Part shown: positions 40,872-53,475 of the stretch, in pieces
Numbering within the stretch: position 1 is the first letter of the stretch
Layout of the letters: each line of letters starts with the position of its first letter
NCBI GenBank assembly: GCA_014905825.1
Contig: JACGCN010000003.1
Coordinates: 1,550,001 to 1,614,000, forward strand
Direction of reading: 5' to 3'
Length of the DNA: 64,000 nt
From: Lyophyllum atratum
Lineage: Eukaryota; Basidiomycota; Agaricomycetes; Agaricales; Lyophyllaceae
Program-made: the position numbers and the translations under genes
Notes under the pieces: model-generated
Told to the model about the DNA's origin: nothing
What the model saw: the letters and a program-made list of their open reading frames with translations, nothing else
Databases searched by the model: none

Positions 40872-43808
40872 TCACCACCACCTGGGATACTTTCCTGGAC
40901 TGGTCGAAAATCCTGGACTGTCGTAAAGCAGAGACCCTCTCCCCTTCCCAAATAAGCCGGCCGGAGAATCGCCCGCGCCCGCGCCCATTCGATTTAGCTC
41001 CTCGTCCAGCAGCGCCGCAGGGTCATGTGGATCGAAAAATGAACGCGAGCCAGGTCGTTCGGAACGGCGAGAATATACCACCGGCGGCTGGCGTGCGGTA
41101 TGGTGAATCGTTCTGATTTGAAGGAAATACCAAGCGCCGTGGTGTGACAGGCGCTGGTCCAGGCGCTCCTGAGCTAATAACACGCTTGCGAGGAGTTTTG
41201 TTCAGGTCTAGATCTCCGGCGCTTTGAGAGTCGTCGTCAGTCGCCCTCCGAGTGAAGAGACGCAGGGTTGACGCCCTTCGATGACAATGGGGTACGGATG
41301 GAGGATAACGGTAGTTGTCGTGTATTTCGGGGTGGCGTAGAAGGTGTAGGTGTTGTTGGGCGATCTGCATCAATGGATTTTCTACCTGCAGAAGGCTTCG
41401 ATACATTAGATGGACGAGACGGAGCCTTGCGATTCAAAGTAGGAGAGGCAGGCATAGGCGTGAATAATATCTTCTTCTGCAAGGATAGTAAACATTAACA
41501 TTCAGCGAAAGAGAACATAGTTGACGTACGTTGAACTTTCTTGCCTCCGAACTCTTTCCAGCTTTCGAGGGCATTAAAAGTGACTGGTTATCTTCCTCGG
41601 ATGATGACAGCGTGCCTCCAAATTCAAGCCTGATCCCTGCTCGTAGGGTAATTCCCGAGCCCTGAGATTTCTCAGGAGCCTTTGGTGAGTCTCCCCAGTA
41701 TTTCACAGGACTGAGCGGAGAGTTTCTGAAGGCAGTACCAGTATCGTCTTCTTCCAAGACGGGAGTCTCCTCTTCGTCGTCATCGCCACCGATCATAATG
41801 TAGTCATCCAAACAGACATCGTCCACAACCGAGCTAATGGCTCCCAATTCGCTCGAAGCCAGGGGAGGGCTCGAAGAGCTGCGATTTGGGGTTAGCCTAG
41901 GAACGCTCAACGAGGAGGTAGACGCTGATGCTGATCCGGCATCTGACTGCGTCGAACTTGGTGTGGATTCAACAGATTGATTGTCGCTCTGTTGTTCTGG
42001 TTGTGAGAGCAAATTCGAAGCGGTCCGAGAAGGCGAAGAAGTGGTGGCAGTTGAGGTAACTCGGCTATACCCAACACCGGCGGGGAGAGGGGGAAATATG
42101 ATATCCGCGGGAAGCGGTTGCTGTACGCAGCTCTCGTAGTAAGGCTGATGGTGCGGCGTAGGACGAGTTGGGGGGAACAAGGGATGTGACGACATGGTGG
42201 CAGGCATGTACGATGACGCTGTACGAGCAATGGGTAACGGCGCTGGATGGTCCTTCTTGGCACGTTTGGCCTTTCTTCCGTCCGCACTATCGTCAGTATC
42301 AGCACGTTTTCTTCCCTTCCCTTTGGCCCTCGAACTCTGCTCTCCACGGGCGGTTGCATTATTTATGATATCTTTGCAAAGGTGTTTTCTGAACCCGCCA
42401 TTCTGAAAGCATTCCAAATCCTCATCCCAGATGGCCCATAGTGTCCGCCCGACGGATCGCTCACGGGGTACTTTCCGGAAGCAGATAGTTGTGCTCAGGA
42501 CATGTCGGATGCTGTTCATCCACGTTGTTTCACCGCGTTTGAAGTGTGGGTATACGATCGTTATCCAGTCATATATCTCTTGTAGGGTGAGTCGGTGTTC
42601 AGGGGACGATAGAATCGCCTGCCCAACCAGTGCTGCATAAGATAGCTCTGGCTTGTGGGGGGAATAAGGACCTGGGGGAAGAGTATATGGTAAGTTGCCA
42701 TATTCTTCCTCGTCTGGGAGGGGACCCATAGGCCCAGGAGAGGAGACTAGATTCACGAGGGGCCGATGTGGCGTGGAGAGGGGAGATGATGCCGGGAGTG
42801 GTGAGGATGGCGGTAAGGGAGAGTTTTCGACTTTCGGGACAGCATAGATCCGCTGATGCTGAGGTGTCTCGGGAAGGGTAGATGGGCCTGCTTGCATGCT
42901 TGGAAACGCAAGTGGAGGTAATAAACGGGCATAAGTCAAGTATTGTGGGTACGCAAAATATTGCGGTTGAGATAAAGGCAATAATTGCGATGGAGGAGGG
43001 CGAGGACGCGTCGGAGTTGGCGATTCGGCTTTCAACGGTGTCTGTTCCTTGATAAGGGGTCAGAATAACACGGTACTCAATTGCAAACAACCTACCTTGC
43101 GTGGTTGGGAGTAGGTACTCGCGCTAAGGTTGGTGTGATCTCGGTAGTACTTGTTCCGCTGAGGCGTAACTGGTGGGGCTGACGTATATTCGCCCTGAAC
43201 GAAACGAACGAGATAAGTATAGCATGACGCGTCAACGAGTATCTACACACCTGTGAAGATGTGCTAGCCGCCGATTCGTGGGCTGAAACACGTGTATCGA
43301 CGCGTGATTGGATGAAGGGGTCAAGGTCAAATCCACTGTGCGACGCGTTGCCGGGTGACGGCGATGGCGCTTGTGGCACGGTAGCTCTCATCTGGGAGTC
43401 GCGCTCCCTTTCTCGCCTTTCCTTCCTCTCTCTCCTACTCTGCCGCCTTTGGCGTTCGATGACCATTTCCATGTTATCAAAGTGACGCAGAGAGGCTGTG
43501 CCTTCAACGGGCTCTGTTTTCACTGGTGTGAGGGGAGGTGTGTCATCTCGAAAGGTACTGGAGTTCGCGCGAGACCGTGAACGCGTGGATGCAGCCGTCG
43601 CGCTAATTGGCTTGGAGATCTGTCGGGCGTCAACGGAGGAGCTCGAGGGGGGTTTCTGCGAGTGATTCGTTTCGGAGACGCGTGAAGAAGTGCCATTTTC
43701 TGTAGTCAAGAATTGGCGCATCTGATCGCTACGTTTCTCTAGGTCCTCGCGAGTAATACCCAAGGTACGAAGAAGCTGTGAAATGGGGGATCCCTGTGGG
43801 TCGGTCAT
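40872..43808 (-). CDS. Forkhead transcription factor, Hcm1/Sep1-like
   Basis: Exons 43808-43251, 43194-43096, 43041-41530 and 41476-40872 encode about 923 residues. The N-terminus opens MTDPQGSPISQLLR. The forkhead domain lies at about residues 349-440: KPELSYAALVGQAILSS, LTLQEIYDWITIVYPHFKR, WMNSIRHVLSTT and LWAIWDEDLECF. Downstream are many SP/TP sites, a Lys/Arg-rich nuclear signal (GRKAKRAKKDH) and a conserved-looking tail with DPHDPAALLDEELNRMG, ending in PGKYPRWW. Forkheads of this type drive cell-cycle transcription in fungi and are usually regulated by CDK at SP/TP sites. In the last exon the frame changes twice, near 41272 and 41056; the second falls between SPFRT and PGSRSFF, which I read as one original stretch. 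A possible start at 43832 is not ATG. Confidence 0.88.
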
Positions 43809-44271
43809 GATGATGCAAGGCGATGCTGCCACAAGATCAGCCTTCTCTGAAGAACGCGTCAGGAGGTTAATCCTTTCTAAAGAATATATCAGAGTAAAGG
43901 CGAGTCGAGGAAAGGAGGGAGGGAGGGAAGGGGAGGGGAATTAGACCGCACAAAATGGGTGAGACAGAAAAATGCCAAGACGCGCCTGCAAGCACCTCGG
44001 GTCACTTCCGAGCTTTCAGAAACAACACGTAACAACACTATTCAAAGTCCATTGTTTTCTTTTCCGTGTCATGGCCACTGCCATCTTAGCCCACAAACGT
44101 TCATAATGCACACTGGGAGTCTGGAATGTATTTACAGAGTACGGCTAGATGCAAGCGGAAATACTCTCTTTACCGGGTTGACGGACTAAAATGTATTCAA
44201 GGAGCGAAATCTGCCAGTACCATGGTTCACCGTCATTAGATGATCAAAAACAGTACAACACTTGATTCAAA
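43809..44271. promoter_or_regulatory. Forkhead promoter with G-rich tract
   Basis: Upstream of the forkhead gene and downstream of LIG4. It contains a purine tract at about 43913-43938 with five runs of three or more G on the plus strand (C on the forkhead coding strand), able in principle to form a G-quadruplex. Confidence 0.4.
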
Positions 44272-47200
44272 CTACGCACCTTCTTCGTCGAGCAATGTAT
44301 GTTCCTCCAGACAAGCCTGAATATACTCGGATATGACAAGATGGCGCCTTTTTGGCCTTGAAATCTTCCTCAGTATTCTATAATCAAGCAAACCTACAGA
44401 ACGTACTTTGAAGTACGTTTGATAAGTTCCAGACGGCGGCTATCATCTCTTTTATCGATGATAACATGCGTTAGTTTTGGGTCCTCGAGACCTAGGATTT
44501 TGCCCCCGTTGTTTATGATATCCTGCGAGAGTTCGGCGAAGCTGAGCCTTGCGTCAGCTATACCACATCGGCAAGAACGTGGACTGGGTTTACCTCTTGT
44601 TGATCTCGCCTTCATGTTTAGACTTGACGGTCATACCATTTTTGCGTGCGTTCTCAGGTGAATCAATGTAGAAACATCTTCAACATCAATGAGCGGAAGG
44701 TCCGGAAAGAAGTGAATTTTAAAAAGACATACAGGTGTTTGAAAATGAATTCTTGGTCATATTCCATTGCAGTCTCGCTCTCTCCCATCTTCGTATCACC
44801 CCCCTATTCAGAAGGATTCTACGAGAAAATGGTAAAGAAGTGGATATGTGCTCACTGTAGCAGCCTGAGGTTCTTCTGTGTTATCCCGTTCCGCCGAAGA
44901 TTTCTTGACGCTGAACCAATCATCAAGGTCGACATCCTCATCGTCATCTGCCACATCAGCATTGTCCGAATCCTCGTCAGTTGCTGACTCGGGTTCATTC
45001 TTGATATCTTCGCCTCCTTGATAACCATGGTCGATCTTCAACCAATCCGCAAGTGCAGGATCCATATCGTCATCGGCCTGTTCATCCTTCATGGCAGGAG
45101 TTGGAGACTGTGGCTTTACGCGCATTGCGGGAGCGAGGACGAATGCCGTCTCCTCGTCTTCTGTGTCTGATTCCTCGTTGTATTCGTCCGTTTCGAGGCG
45201 GGCTTTGCTTGCTTGGAAAAAGTACCTTTGACCTCGTCAATTAATTATTGCTTCATTATAGAGCAACACCTGACCTCCTCGAAAACGGTGCAAGGTGACC
45301 TAGCTCAATAGATTCAGTCACCCACTCAGGCTTGATAACATCATAGATTCCCTTGTCAATCAACAATTTCAGGTCGTAAGCTTAATTTTGAGGTCAGTTA
45401 CACAGTTTATAACTTGAGCGAACAACTTACGGATGACTTTGCCTCCATAGACGATGAAGAGAAGCGGTTGGTTGGCCGCAACCTGGGCGCAGGTTCCTCC
45501 ATTGGCATGTATCCTAGAACGCGATAAAATAATTGTCGTTTGAAGGCAAAGAAGGAACCAACAGTGTCATCAGTTCTTTCTTGTCTTGGTCACCCGTTCG
45601 TGACTTCGGATCCGACATGACCACTTTGTACTACATTAGTTATGGAATAAAGCTATGAGAAGTCAACCAACCAAACTTCATTCCTGCGAAAAGGTGGGTC
45701 TCCACTCTCACACCTTTAAGCTTAGGTCCTTGATATTCTGGGAGTACAATTGCCTAAATCGCAAGACCTCAGTAGGGAACAACGGCAGAGGACAACCATA
45801 CATACCTTTTTAGCGACCGTCTTGCGTTTCTTTTTGGAGACGCTATATGAAGAAGGCTGAGTTTGGCTTTTTTTTCCTGTTGGAGGTCTCATACCCGGCA
45901 TCGCTCTCCATTTTCCTCTTCTTTTCAGACCGTATACTCTCCAGGACAGCTAAAAGATACTTCAGATACAAGGAAGCATGTCGAAGATGAGACGGTACCT
46001 GTTGCGGTCATACAGTCCGCAATGCTAAGATCATCGCGAATAGACAGGGCTCTAGGGAAGCGCATGGTGAAACCCATATCGTATTGGTCTACGAAATAAG
46101 TCAGTCAAGCTTCAAGCAACGGCAGACAAACCATATGACCTGAGGCAACAATCTCAGCGGCTTTGACCTTCAAGATAAACGAGCTATATCCTAGTTTAGT
46201 TCAGGAGACCAAGATGTAGGGAATCACCGACTGCTCGGGCTCCAAGTAAACGTCACCCTTATCTTCATGGGATCGTTTGGCAGTCAAAAGAAATTCCGGG
46301 GGGTGCTTAGGATCCCAAGCTTTCCACGGCTTATCTCGAACCCACACATAATCCGCGAATGTGAGTCCGGAGCCTATGCGGACGAAGGTGCTGTACCTGT
46401 ACAACGTCATCAGCATCCATGCACTGCAATCCTTCAGAAGCCTACTTGGGTTCTTCGTCGTCGTCTATCGTACGTCGATCATCAAGAACGGCGCAAATGA
46501 GCGTGGAAACTCCTCCGCCACGTTTACCACTTCCATAATTTCCAGCTGTGGTTCCCTAGTAAGAATGCATCCGTGAACGTGGTGAATCCATAGCTTACCA
46601 ACAACGAGAACATCCACTGTCTCTCCCATGTTATCCTTATCGTAATCGTGAGCAAAATGCCGCCCGCCATCGAGCAACGCACCATATATTCCGGCTTAAC
46701 CTAGGGTAACGCTGGTCGTGGAGTGAGCCCTTCAGAGTCATCGGGTCTCTCACCTTGATCCAATCCATGTTCCTCCCATTCAATACATATTTTGACAAAG
46801 GGTGCTTAATGACGAGGCCTTCGCCTCTTGCAGCCATGACCTCGTCCATACGCTGACGGACATCCTTTGCGGTTTTACCTTTGTATTCCACAGCAAATTC
46901 TATGCGTCCCGTAATCTCCTTCAGGCAGTTGCGCATGTTTTTCTTTCGAAACGACGTTGATCTGTGGAGGAGCGACTGGCCGTTGAGGTATAAAAGATCG
47001 AAAATCTTGACTGCAGAGGAGTTAGTAGCAGGTCAGGGATTGGGAAATACTATTCACAGCATGGACGAGGGTTATGTTCCTTCTTGGATTTGTCTGTGAA
47101 GCGTTTGATTTGCCATGAACAGGGAAATGAGAGGATTTAGGCGAACCTAATGCCGCAGTCTTTAACGTTCCGAACGGGAGGTTACGCTCTGAAATGGGAT

Positions 47201-48703
47201 CCCACACCAACATTTCGCCGTCGAGAATGATACTGCCCCCAGATATCACCAAAAAGAGCATTCGATGAAAGAGGAAGACGAACTCATCAATCCGATCGTC
47301 GAAAGCTTTGTCAATAAATGGAGTCAAACTCCCAGTTCCGATATGTTTTCCGTATAGATAGGTATAGTCTTTTCCTTTCCTAGTGTGACGACATCGGCAT
47401 GATTCTTCCTAAGGCTCGAAGAAGCCACCAACCTTGAGCAGTAGAAGTACTCGTTACCCCGTTTGTGTAGTTGCATCCTCTCGCCATCGAGCTTTTCCTC
47501 GATGAAGAACTCGGAGCCTCCCATCTCGCGGACGGAGTCCTCGATCTTCTTCGTCGGCCGCTTGCACAACATAGGAGCAAATGCATGGAAGAGCTGAACT
47601 GTTTTATCCTGAAGAAACTGGGGTGAGAGACCATTACACAAGTTAAACGGACGCTTACTTCTGCATTCAACCGGTACGACGGGTCCCAGAGCTCCCATGC
47701 AACTTTCTTTAGATCTGAACACGTGTTATAGAGATCCTGTGCGTCTGGATGGAACACTGAGAAAATCGTTGTTTCTTTGACAGATATATTCATATCTCAA
47801 AGTCATGATCAGTTTTTTTCGAGCGATGGAGAAGTGTATTATCCTTTGATACCTTTCAAGATGATGCGTACGATCCATCGTTGTTCTTCTGGAGTTGAAT
47901 TATTGTACACGCGTTTCAAGACTTTCGACTGGACCTCCCTAGACTCTAGTTATAACAAGGTCGCAAGGATCAAGAGTGCGACACCGTACTGTTTGCCCAT
48001 GTTCTTTGATAATTCATCCAGGACCTCATTTAGGTCATCGATGGAAAGCGAGCCTTCGATGACTGACGAGCGTTTGCTCACAACCTCGAATAGGACTGTT
48101 GGGAAATCCCCTGACGTTTTCTGGAATCACCGTGTCATTACCAGCCGCTCACATCATAACAGAAACTCAATACATCTCTCTCCGTAGGTTTCTTCCAGTT
48201 TAGTAGGCGAATGGCATCTGGATCCTTCATTCCCAAGGGAATCAATTTGATGTATGTCTTTGCGAGGTTCTTCTCTTTCAATCCATAGACTGCACGTTCA
48301 CGATCCTTCTGCAAGGGGAGTTTGCAACGCCAGATTATTAGTTTTAGAGACTACGACATAGTTATTGGTTATACACACCTGAGGGAGTAGCAATCGCAAG
48401 ACAGGATATAAGTCATATCCTTTCTCATCGCGCCAATGCTGCCAGATTACTCTCAGATATGAGAATCATCAGAATCTTAAGAATCCATACATTGAACCAA
48501 GCCTCGACGAGCTTCCTCCTTCTGTCGTGCTTCCTTTCGCTCTGAAGTTTGTCAAATAGCCCGACTAGAACTCCGACTGGGGCGCTGCCCGTGTTCATAG
48601 GAGGCGCCGCATGACCAGGTACCTCATTCTCCTGTGTTAGTGCATGCGGTTGAGATTTTGGAGAGTTGGGCGCTGAAGACGGTGCGGGCGTTGGCTGCAT
48701 CAT
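44272..48703 (-). CDS. LIG4: DNA ligase IV
   Basis: A gene of more than 20 exons with short introns; every junction I worked out kept phase, for example 48703-48491, 48438-48379, 48308-48174, 48120-47990, 47938-47853, 47795-47659 and 47608-47433 at the 5' end, and 44677-44594, 44547-44407 and 44356-44272 at the 3' end. The N-terminal domain has LVGLFDKLQSE and LRLLLPQKDRERAVYGL. The adenylation motif is IEEKLDGERMQLH, with the Lys that takes AMP. ILDGEMLVWD, ARGEGLVIKHP and DWIKVKPEYM are further ligase motifs. Two BRCT domains follow (near HANGGTCAQVAANQP, IKPEWVTES and GGKILGLEDP), separated by an acidic linker where XRCC4-family partners bind. It seals double-strand breaks in non-homologous end joining. 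Head to head with the Gin4-like kinase. Confidence 0.93.
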
Positions 48704-48985
48704 TCTGGGTGGAAGGGGCTTATTACGTTGTCTCAGTCTTGAAAGGGTATAGCAGTCTCAATGAATGGCCAAAGTAGAAGTTAAGGATAACGCCTGAGGC
48801 CGAGGTTCGAGCAAGACTCGAGAGTTACAAGAGAGTTATGTACTCGAGTCTCGAAATCAAAACTCGTGACTCGTCGGGCCCGTGAGACGCGTTCTTTGGT
48901 CCTGTTTATTATCAGGTCCACCTCGTTACTTCATTCAACTTCAAGTCAGGTCAGCCACACATTATCCTTCTTCTCCTTGGCTATC
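48704..48985. promoter_or_regulatory. Divergent promoter, LIG4 / Gin4-like kinase
   Basis: Only 282 bp separate the two start codons, so the genes must share or interleave their upstream control elements. No consensus element is called. Confidence 0.5.
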
Positions 48986-51405
48986 ATGGCTGACGTAGGA
49001 TATTCTATGATTCCGCGCAGACAGTCGGCATGCGACCCCCGAAGAATTGGTTTGTGGAAGATTGGGAGAGAAATAGGATCAGGCGCCTCCGGTGTGTCGA
49101 GTTCCCTGCTCCGAATTCACGAAATACTATAACTGGAGCTCCCTAGGTCGCGTAAAGATTGCTCGTCACTCGAGGACAGGACAGTATGCTGCGATCAAAA
49201 TTATATCGAAGATCTTGCTCAACTCTCGAATATCTCTCAATCGCGTCGCGGATGAAACGGAGCACACTCAGTTGGCCATCGAAAGAGAAATTGTTGTCAT
49301 GAAACTTCTCGACCACCCGAACGTGATGCGTCTTTACGATGTGTGGGAAACCTCGACCGAGCTCTACCTCATCATGGAGTATATTCAAGGTGGAGAGCTT
49401 TTCGACTATCTCTGCAATAACGGGAAGCTCTTAGTGCCGGAAGCCCTCAACTACTTCCAACAAATAATTGCGGCCATGGACTATTGCCACAGGTTTAACA
49501 TCGCACATCGGGACTTGAAGCCTGAAAATATCCTGCTTGACAACGACTGCAACATCAAGATCGCCGACTTCGGGATGGCGGCCTGGCAAGCTAATAATGA
49601 CGGTATGCTTCGTACGTCTTGTGGAAGCCCTCATTACGCTGCGCCGGAAATCATCTCCGGCGTCACCTACAATGGCTCGGCGGCCGATATCTGGTCTTGT
49701 GGTGTTATCCTCTTCGCGCTCTTGGCCGGAAAACTGCCTTTCGACCACGAAGATTGTGCAACCCTACTCAACCAAGTCAAAGGAGGGGAATTCGACATGC
49801 CCTCAGATATGGATCCTCTAGCGCAAGATCTTATCAGCCGAATGCTCACTAGGGACGTATCAGAGAGAATCACCATGGGTGACATCATGGTCCACCCCTT
49901 TTTTGTGCTGCATCCGCCCAAGGCGAACGCTCACGCCATCCCGAATCTACTTAGCACCACCCAACCTGTCGGCAGCACTTCTTTGATTGACCCCGACATC
50001 TTCGCCAATCTACGGACCCTCTGGCACGGCACACCTGACGAAGAGATCGCAGACAGCCTGACAAACGACGAGCCTACGTTGCAAAAGGGGATCTATGACT
50101 TGCTGGTACAATATAGGGCAAACCATCTGGAGATCCACCGGGACGAAGAGGAGAAGATTGCCCAAGACCACCTCGAGCGCAAGAGGAGCAGAAAAGTCAA
50201 AGCGATGTCAGCGCTACTCAAGAACACCATGGAAAATATCGAGTTCGAGGCTTCTTCCTCTACAATTCCACCTCGAGATGGTCCCCCGACCCCACGGAGA
50301 GCAGCTGGCCAAGGGCGCACGTCTGTTCGATTCTCTGATGGATCCCTCTATCACCCGCCAACTCCTGCAATCCAACTCCAATCCCCATCTCCGATGGCTT
50401 CACCTGCTTCCGTGCCTTCTAATTGGGAACCCCTTCCGGCACTCACTGTCCCCGAACTTCAAGACGACAAGATGCAGGCTTTTTTTCATCAGATCGTCCA
50501 ACATCTCAATGTTCTACAAGCCAAGGCAGCGGCCTCGGAACACGGTGCCTGGTCTCCAAGTCTAGACGTACTTCCAGATACTCTCGGCGATGAAGATCTG
50601 ATCAGGACTCCTACTCCGTCAACCCCAGTCGCCAAGTCGGTGGTGAACGGTTATCGAGAGAGCCCCAGACAGCCTGAGACTTTTGGTGTCAGTCTCCACA
50701 GTGGAACACGGCCTTTGAGCGTCAAACGGAAACCACGTCGACCAAACTCGACCGTCGCTGTTGACAGTAGTAACAAGGAAAACATGGCAAACGAAGGCCA
50801 CGTTCAGAAGAGATCTTCGCTGAAGGGAAGTAACGGGCGTCGAGCAGGGCTAGGTGGAAGCAGGTCCATATCGTCGAGCCGCCAAAAGAACGCTCTAAAC
50901 TAAAGAAACGGAGCAGAGGGTCGGTGTCGCCAGCCATTTCTGATGCATCGGTCATATCCTCTCCCACACCATTCACGCTCCCGCCCTTCTCTTCGTCACC
51001 AAAGCGCACCTGGCTCGCCAATGTATTCAGTTACTAGACCCAGCCCCTCTCAGTCTACTCTCCACCAGCGACATCCAGACAACAAGGAACGAGTGCAGGC
51101 GCCTGCTGATGGCTATGAACATCCGAGTCGTGCTGGAGGATCCTGAGGAATTGGGTGTCCTCAGATGTCGATTGGAGGAGGTGAAAGACCCCAGCGGGCT
51201 CATGAATGTGATGAAGGCTGTAAGATTCAGAGTCGAGTTCCAGGGTCCTCAAATTTGCGGCCAGGGAGGCGAGGAGGTGGTCATGATGTCTCTGACAGTC
51301 TTCCACGAAAAGGGATCAACTCAAACGTTCCGGGAGGTCTGCAAGAGGCTTGAACAGGAATGGACTTTGGACGAAGCGGAGGTGATGAGTGCTGTGCTGG
51401 AGTAG
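48986..51405 (+). CDS. GIN4: Gin4/Hsl1-type protein kinase
   Basis: Exons 48986-49091, 49147-50829 and 50889-51405 give about 767 residues. The kinase domain starts at about residue 24: WKIGREIGSGASGRVKIA, YAAIKII, LIMEYIQGGELFDYL, AHRDLKPENILL, IKIADFGMAAW, SCGSPHYAAPEI and DIWSCGVILFALL. A basic, Pro/Ser-rich region with possible CDK sites follows. The C-terminal kinase-associated region has KRTWLANVFS, TTRNECRRLLMAM, IRVVLEDPEELGVL and VRFRVEFQ, which mark the Gin4/Hsl1/Kcc4 (Nim1/Cdr) family. These kinases organise septins at the division site and link morphogenesis to the Wee1 checkpoint. The second intron is placed by phase and consensus. A further frame change near 51035 interrupts the associated domain. 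Confidence 0.88.
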
Positions 51406-53475
51406 TCTGGAACGTTTGTTCGGTTTTATTCATGGATTGTTCAACGGACATATCAAATATCTATGCATATATAAAGGACTATTTACTTACCGGAAAATTC
51501 TGTATGTGGGCTTTGGCTGAACCTTTGCACGCCAGAAAATGCGGGCTTCAGAGCAACATGGCTCGGGGAAAAGCAGAGCCGAATCTGATCAACTATGATC
51601 AAATTTGACCATGTGCGATACCCTCCTTCGCACCTCTTCGCCGTAAGTAGAGTATTAGTGAGTCCGTATACGTCAACGCGATGCCTTGAGTCTCACATTC
51701 AGCATATGACTGAACTTTAGATATAAATGGGACATAATTACAGTAGGACATCCGCTGACCACGACTTCGACGATCACAGAGATACGACAAGACGAGGGCT
51801 TCGATCCTTTCACGCTCAAAGGACTATACCTATCATGTCGCTCGAAGGTAGAAGTAACGATGATCTCATATTAGAACCTGATGGGCAAAGTCGGTATTTG
51901 AGAGGCACGGTGGGCTAGTATTGGTATGAGGGCCAATCTGCAAAGTGCCTGATGGTGTGGTCGCAGTCACGCGCTAGGCGGAAGAAGAAGCATTGGACAT
52001 AGAGGTGTACAGATAAGCCCTCGAGGTTCAACTCCTTCCGGAGGAAAGTGAATTATCACGCGGGAGCCATAGGACCAGGTGTCCAGAGATGTTGACAAAA
52101 GCTGCCTTCAACCACGGAATTTGATCGCCTGAGTAAGTCAATGATGGGTCTTCGGTGCCAAGGAGCACTGAAGAGTGCTAGGAGATCTGGTCGAAATATG
52201 CATATGCTGGTTGGAAGAAAGTGTAAGCCAGCTGACGCGTCCTACTATGAACTTTGCAGTGGACGAGCCTCCTTGTCTCAAAGGACCTGCTTGTGAGTGA
52301 ATCTTCGGTGAGTGGGATGGCGTGCTGTGAAGGTTGCGATCCATGCCCCTCAAGAGCAGGTTTTGGTGGTTTTGATCCACATCCGAAAGATCCGACAGGC
52401 CGAAGCGTCCGTATATTCGATCCAGCTTTGAAGTAAGCTCAAATTGAGCATCGTACACACCTTCGTTTTGCGGTATCTCTGCTCGGGGTGAAAACCACGG
52501 ACGACCAATATTTGCCCGAACCTCGGCGAAGGCATAGCGGAAGAAGCTCTGAGCTCGGAGCATTCAAAGGGGAATGTCGGCATCAGAGATCCAACGGAAG
52601 ACGGCGCCGAGCCTGCGGCCGTGGCCTCCATAAGACATGGACAGGTTGAGCATGTGCATAGGCCGCGCGGAAGATGGAAAATCATTTCAAGCATTCATAT
52701 GCATCACCCCACAACTCCCATGCAATTCGTGGCCTTAGGGATTGACGCATCTCCGGCAGATGAAATGACCGTCTCCAAATATTTCGGGGTCAAGAACGCG
52801 GAGAGAAGCGCGGCGTGAAATTCTCGGCGTGGTGCACACATAGATGGGCCATTATTGCTTCCCACCATGTGGGTTACAACACGAGCATCCGGCAAGTCAA
52901 ACCTTCGACGGACACTGGACAAATGATGACGTATGGTGTACTTGGCATTTACACGAGGGTCAAGGCAGACGGTGTTTAGTTTACGTAGGAGGTTGTTGCG
53001 CAGTCGTGTCTTCGGGGTGCACACCAGTCGTGGTACACATCTCCGGAAGTGGTGGCCTCCATGCTGAAGGCCTGAGTGATCGGGACGGTAAAACAGTTGG
53101 AGAATCGTGGGTGGGATGATGGAAGTGATTGAACATGTGCACTTCGAAGACCACGGTGTCAGAAACAACGTGAGGAGCACGAGAGGACCATGGGGCTGCG
53201 GCTGGCTCGAGTGAACAGGAATACGAAAGAGGTTATCGGGCGGCCTTGAGTTGGAGGAAGTGTATGAGATTCGACGCTGGCAGCCATGTGCAACGAGCAC
53301 AGAAGACCCTGCGCCCCAGCCACGTGCCGCAGGTTATTCTGACCTGTCCACCCCTTTAACTTGAACCAACACACGTCTTACGGCCCTCTTTCCACCACAA
53401 GCGCCACAAGGCAAACGTCTGTCTCTGTTCTATATAAACTTCTCATTTCTCACTTCATCCAACAGATCGCACACC
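51406..53475. other. 2 kb without a supported gene
   Basis: Holds open frames on both strands, the longest on the minus strand at 52138-52563 and 52704-53300. The first contains a Pro- and charge-rich stretch that looks more protein-like than random, but it has no family match I know and no partner exons. The last 250 bp are the LC8 promoter. Confidence 0.4.
53431..53438 (+). promoter_or_regulatory. TATA box of the LC8 gene
   Basis: A perfect TATATAAA starts 45 bp before the LC8 ATG, followed by a CT-rich stretch where transcription would start. The spacing fits a fungal TATA promoter with a very short leader. Confidence 0.6.

Noticed and set aside
46599..46710. Apparent frame break in DNA ligase IV
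   Set aside because: Resolved by an intron with a GTGCGT donor right after VKPEYM, giving the expected KPEYMDNMGETVDVL.
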